Below are positions 63,818 through 64,000 of a stretch of DNA of 64,000 nucleotides, piece after piece. The notes below the pieces were generated by a model. It was not told the DNA's origin. It was given only the letters and a program-made list of their open reading frames with translations, and searched no databases. How positions within the stretch are numbered: position 1 is the stretch's first letter; each line of letters starts with the position of its first letter. A program made the position numbers and the translations under genes. Origin of the DNA: Halicephalobus mephisto (taxonomy: Eukaryota; Nematoda; Chromadorea; Rhabditida; Panagrolaimidae); the NCBI GenBank assembly GCA_009193035.1, contig SWDT01000126.1, positions 1 to 64,000 of the forward strand, given 5' to 3'.

Positions 63818-63876
63818 AAGGGAAGTATATTTATTCCAAGTGGTCTTTTGAAATAACTGATATCATTTTGGAGTTG
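63818..63876 (-). CDS. Orphan internal exon of an unidentified minus-strand gene
   Basis: A 59 nt segment flanked by a good acceptor (ATTCCAG, upstream on the minus strand) and a good donor (GTAAGTTA). It is open only in frame 1, encoding QLQNDISYFKRPLGINILP plus two bases. It leaves phase 2, which does not fit the phase-0 acceptor of the first visible egl-27 exon at 54642, so it probably belongs to a different gene extending beyond the right edge, or to one with a further exon that I could not find. The peptide looks protein-like, but I do not recognise it. Confidence 0.35.
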
Positions 63877-64000
63877 CTGGAATGTGGATTCAGAATCTAT
63901 TATTTATTTTTTAAAAGTTCTTCTGGAGTCAGATAATTAAAAAAATAAAATTTTTCAAATAAACTCCAAAAAAGTAAGATTCAAAATATTTCTTAAAAAA

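Overview
The window is nuclear DNA of a nematode, most likely a rhabditid-type worm (species not determined). Genes have small introns (many 41-50 nt) with GTAAG donors and TTTTCAG acceptors. Intergenic and intronic DNA is extremely A+T-rich. Acceptor-like TTTTTAG/TTGCAG/TTCTAG sequences sit just before several start codons, as expected for trans-splicing, and one tight same-strand gene pair looks like an operon. The gene set contains clear nematode markers: an nlp-18-type FAFA neuropeptide precursor, a let-858/CWC22 gene and an egl-27/RERE gene. Exon coordinates below were derived by hand from splice consensus and reading phase; every multi-exon model listed closes in frame.

Layout. 0-2.2 kb: intronless ORFs in a convergent arrangement that look like the broken end of a Maverick/Polinton-type viral element, with a ~650 bp insertion carrying a tRNA-like Pol III unit. 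2.5-4.7 kb: two related small genes in inverted orientation and, divergent from one of them, an immunity-related GTPase (IRG)-like gene. 4.7-16.4 kb: a gene-free stretch of dispersed repeats, MITEs, minisatellites and an ACGCGT satellite. 16.5-17.5 kb: nlp-18-like neuropeptide precursor. 19.1-20.9 kb: paired-domain (Pax) gene without homeodomain. 21.1-25.9 kb (minus): probable operon of CWC22/let-858 followed by a small acidic protein, possibly con80-like. 26.8-27.7 kb: TFIIE beta. 29.0-33.9 kb: secreted matrix metalloproteinase whose first intron holds a long inverted repeat. 35.0-37.0 kb: GPN3 and UFM1 head to head. 37.1-39.1 kb: cystinosin (minus). 41.0-44.0 kb: C2H2 zinc-finger gene and TSSK-like kinase, divergent. 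44.4-54.6 kb (minus): egl-27/RERE corepressor, with a poly-cysteine secreted precursor nested on the opposite strand in one intron. 54.6-64 kb: repeats, a few small GC-richer islands and one orphan exon at the right edge.

The housekeeping genes cover splicing (CWC22), transcription initiation (TFIIE beta), RNA polymerase assembly (GPN3), UFMylation (UFM1), lysosomal cystine export (cystinosin) and chromatin repression (EGL-27); they share no single pathway. The least explained items are the IRG-like GTPase plus small-protein cluster beside the Maverick-like remnant, the poly-Cys furin-processed peptide, the in-frame egl-27 exon flanked by near-identical direct repeats, the recurrent intronic TTCATATAT(G/C)AA motif, and the dispersed GTCACTATCC palindromic repeat family.
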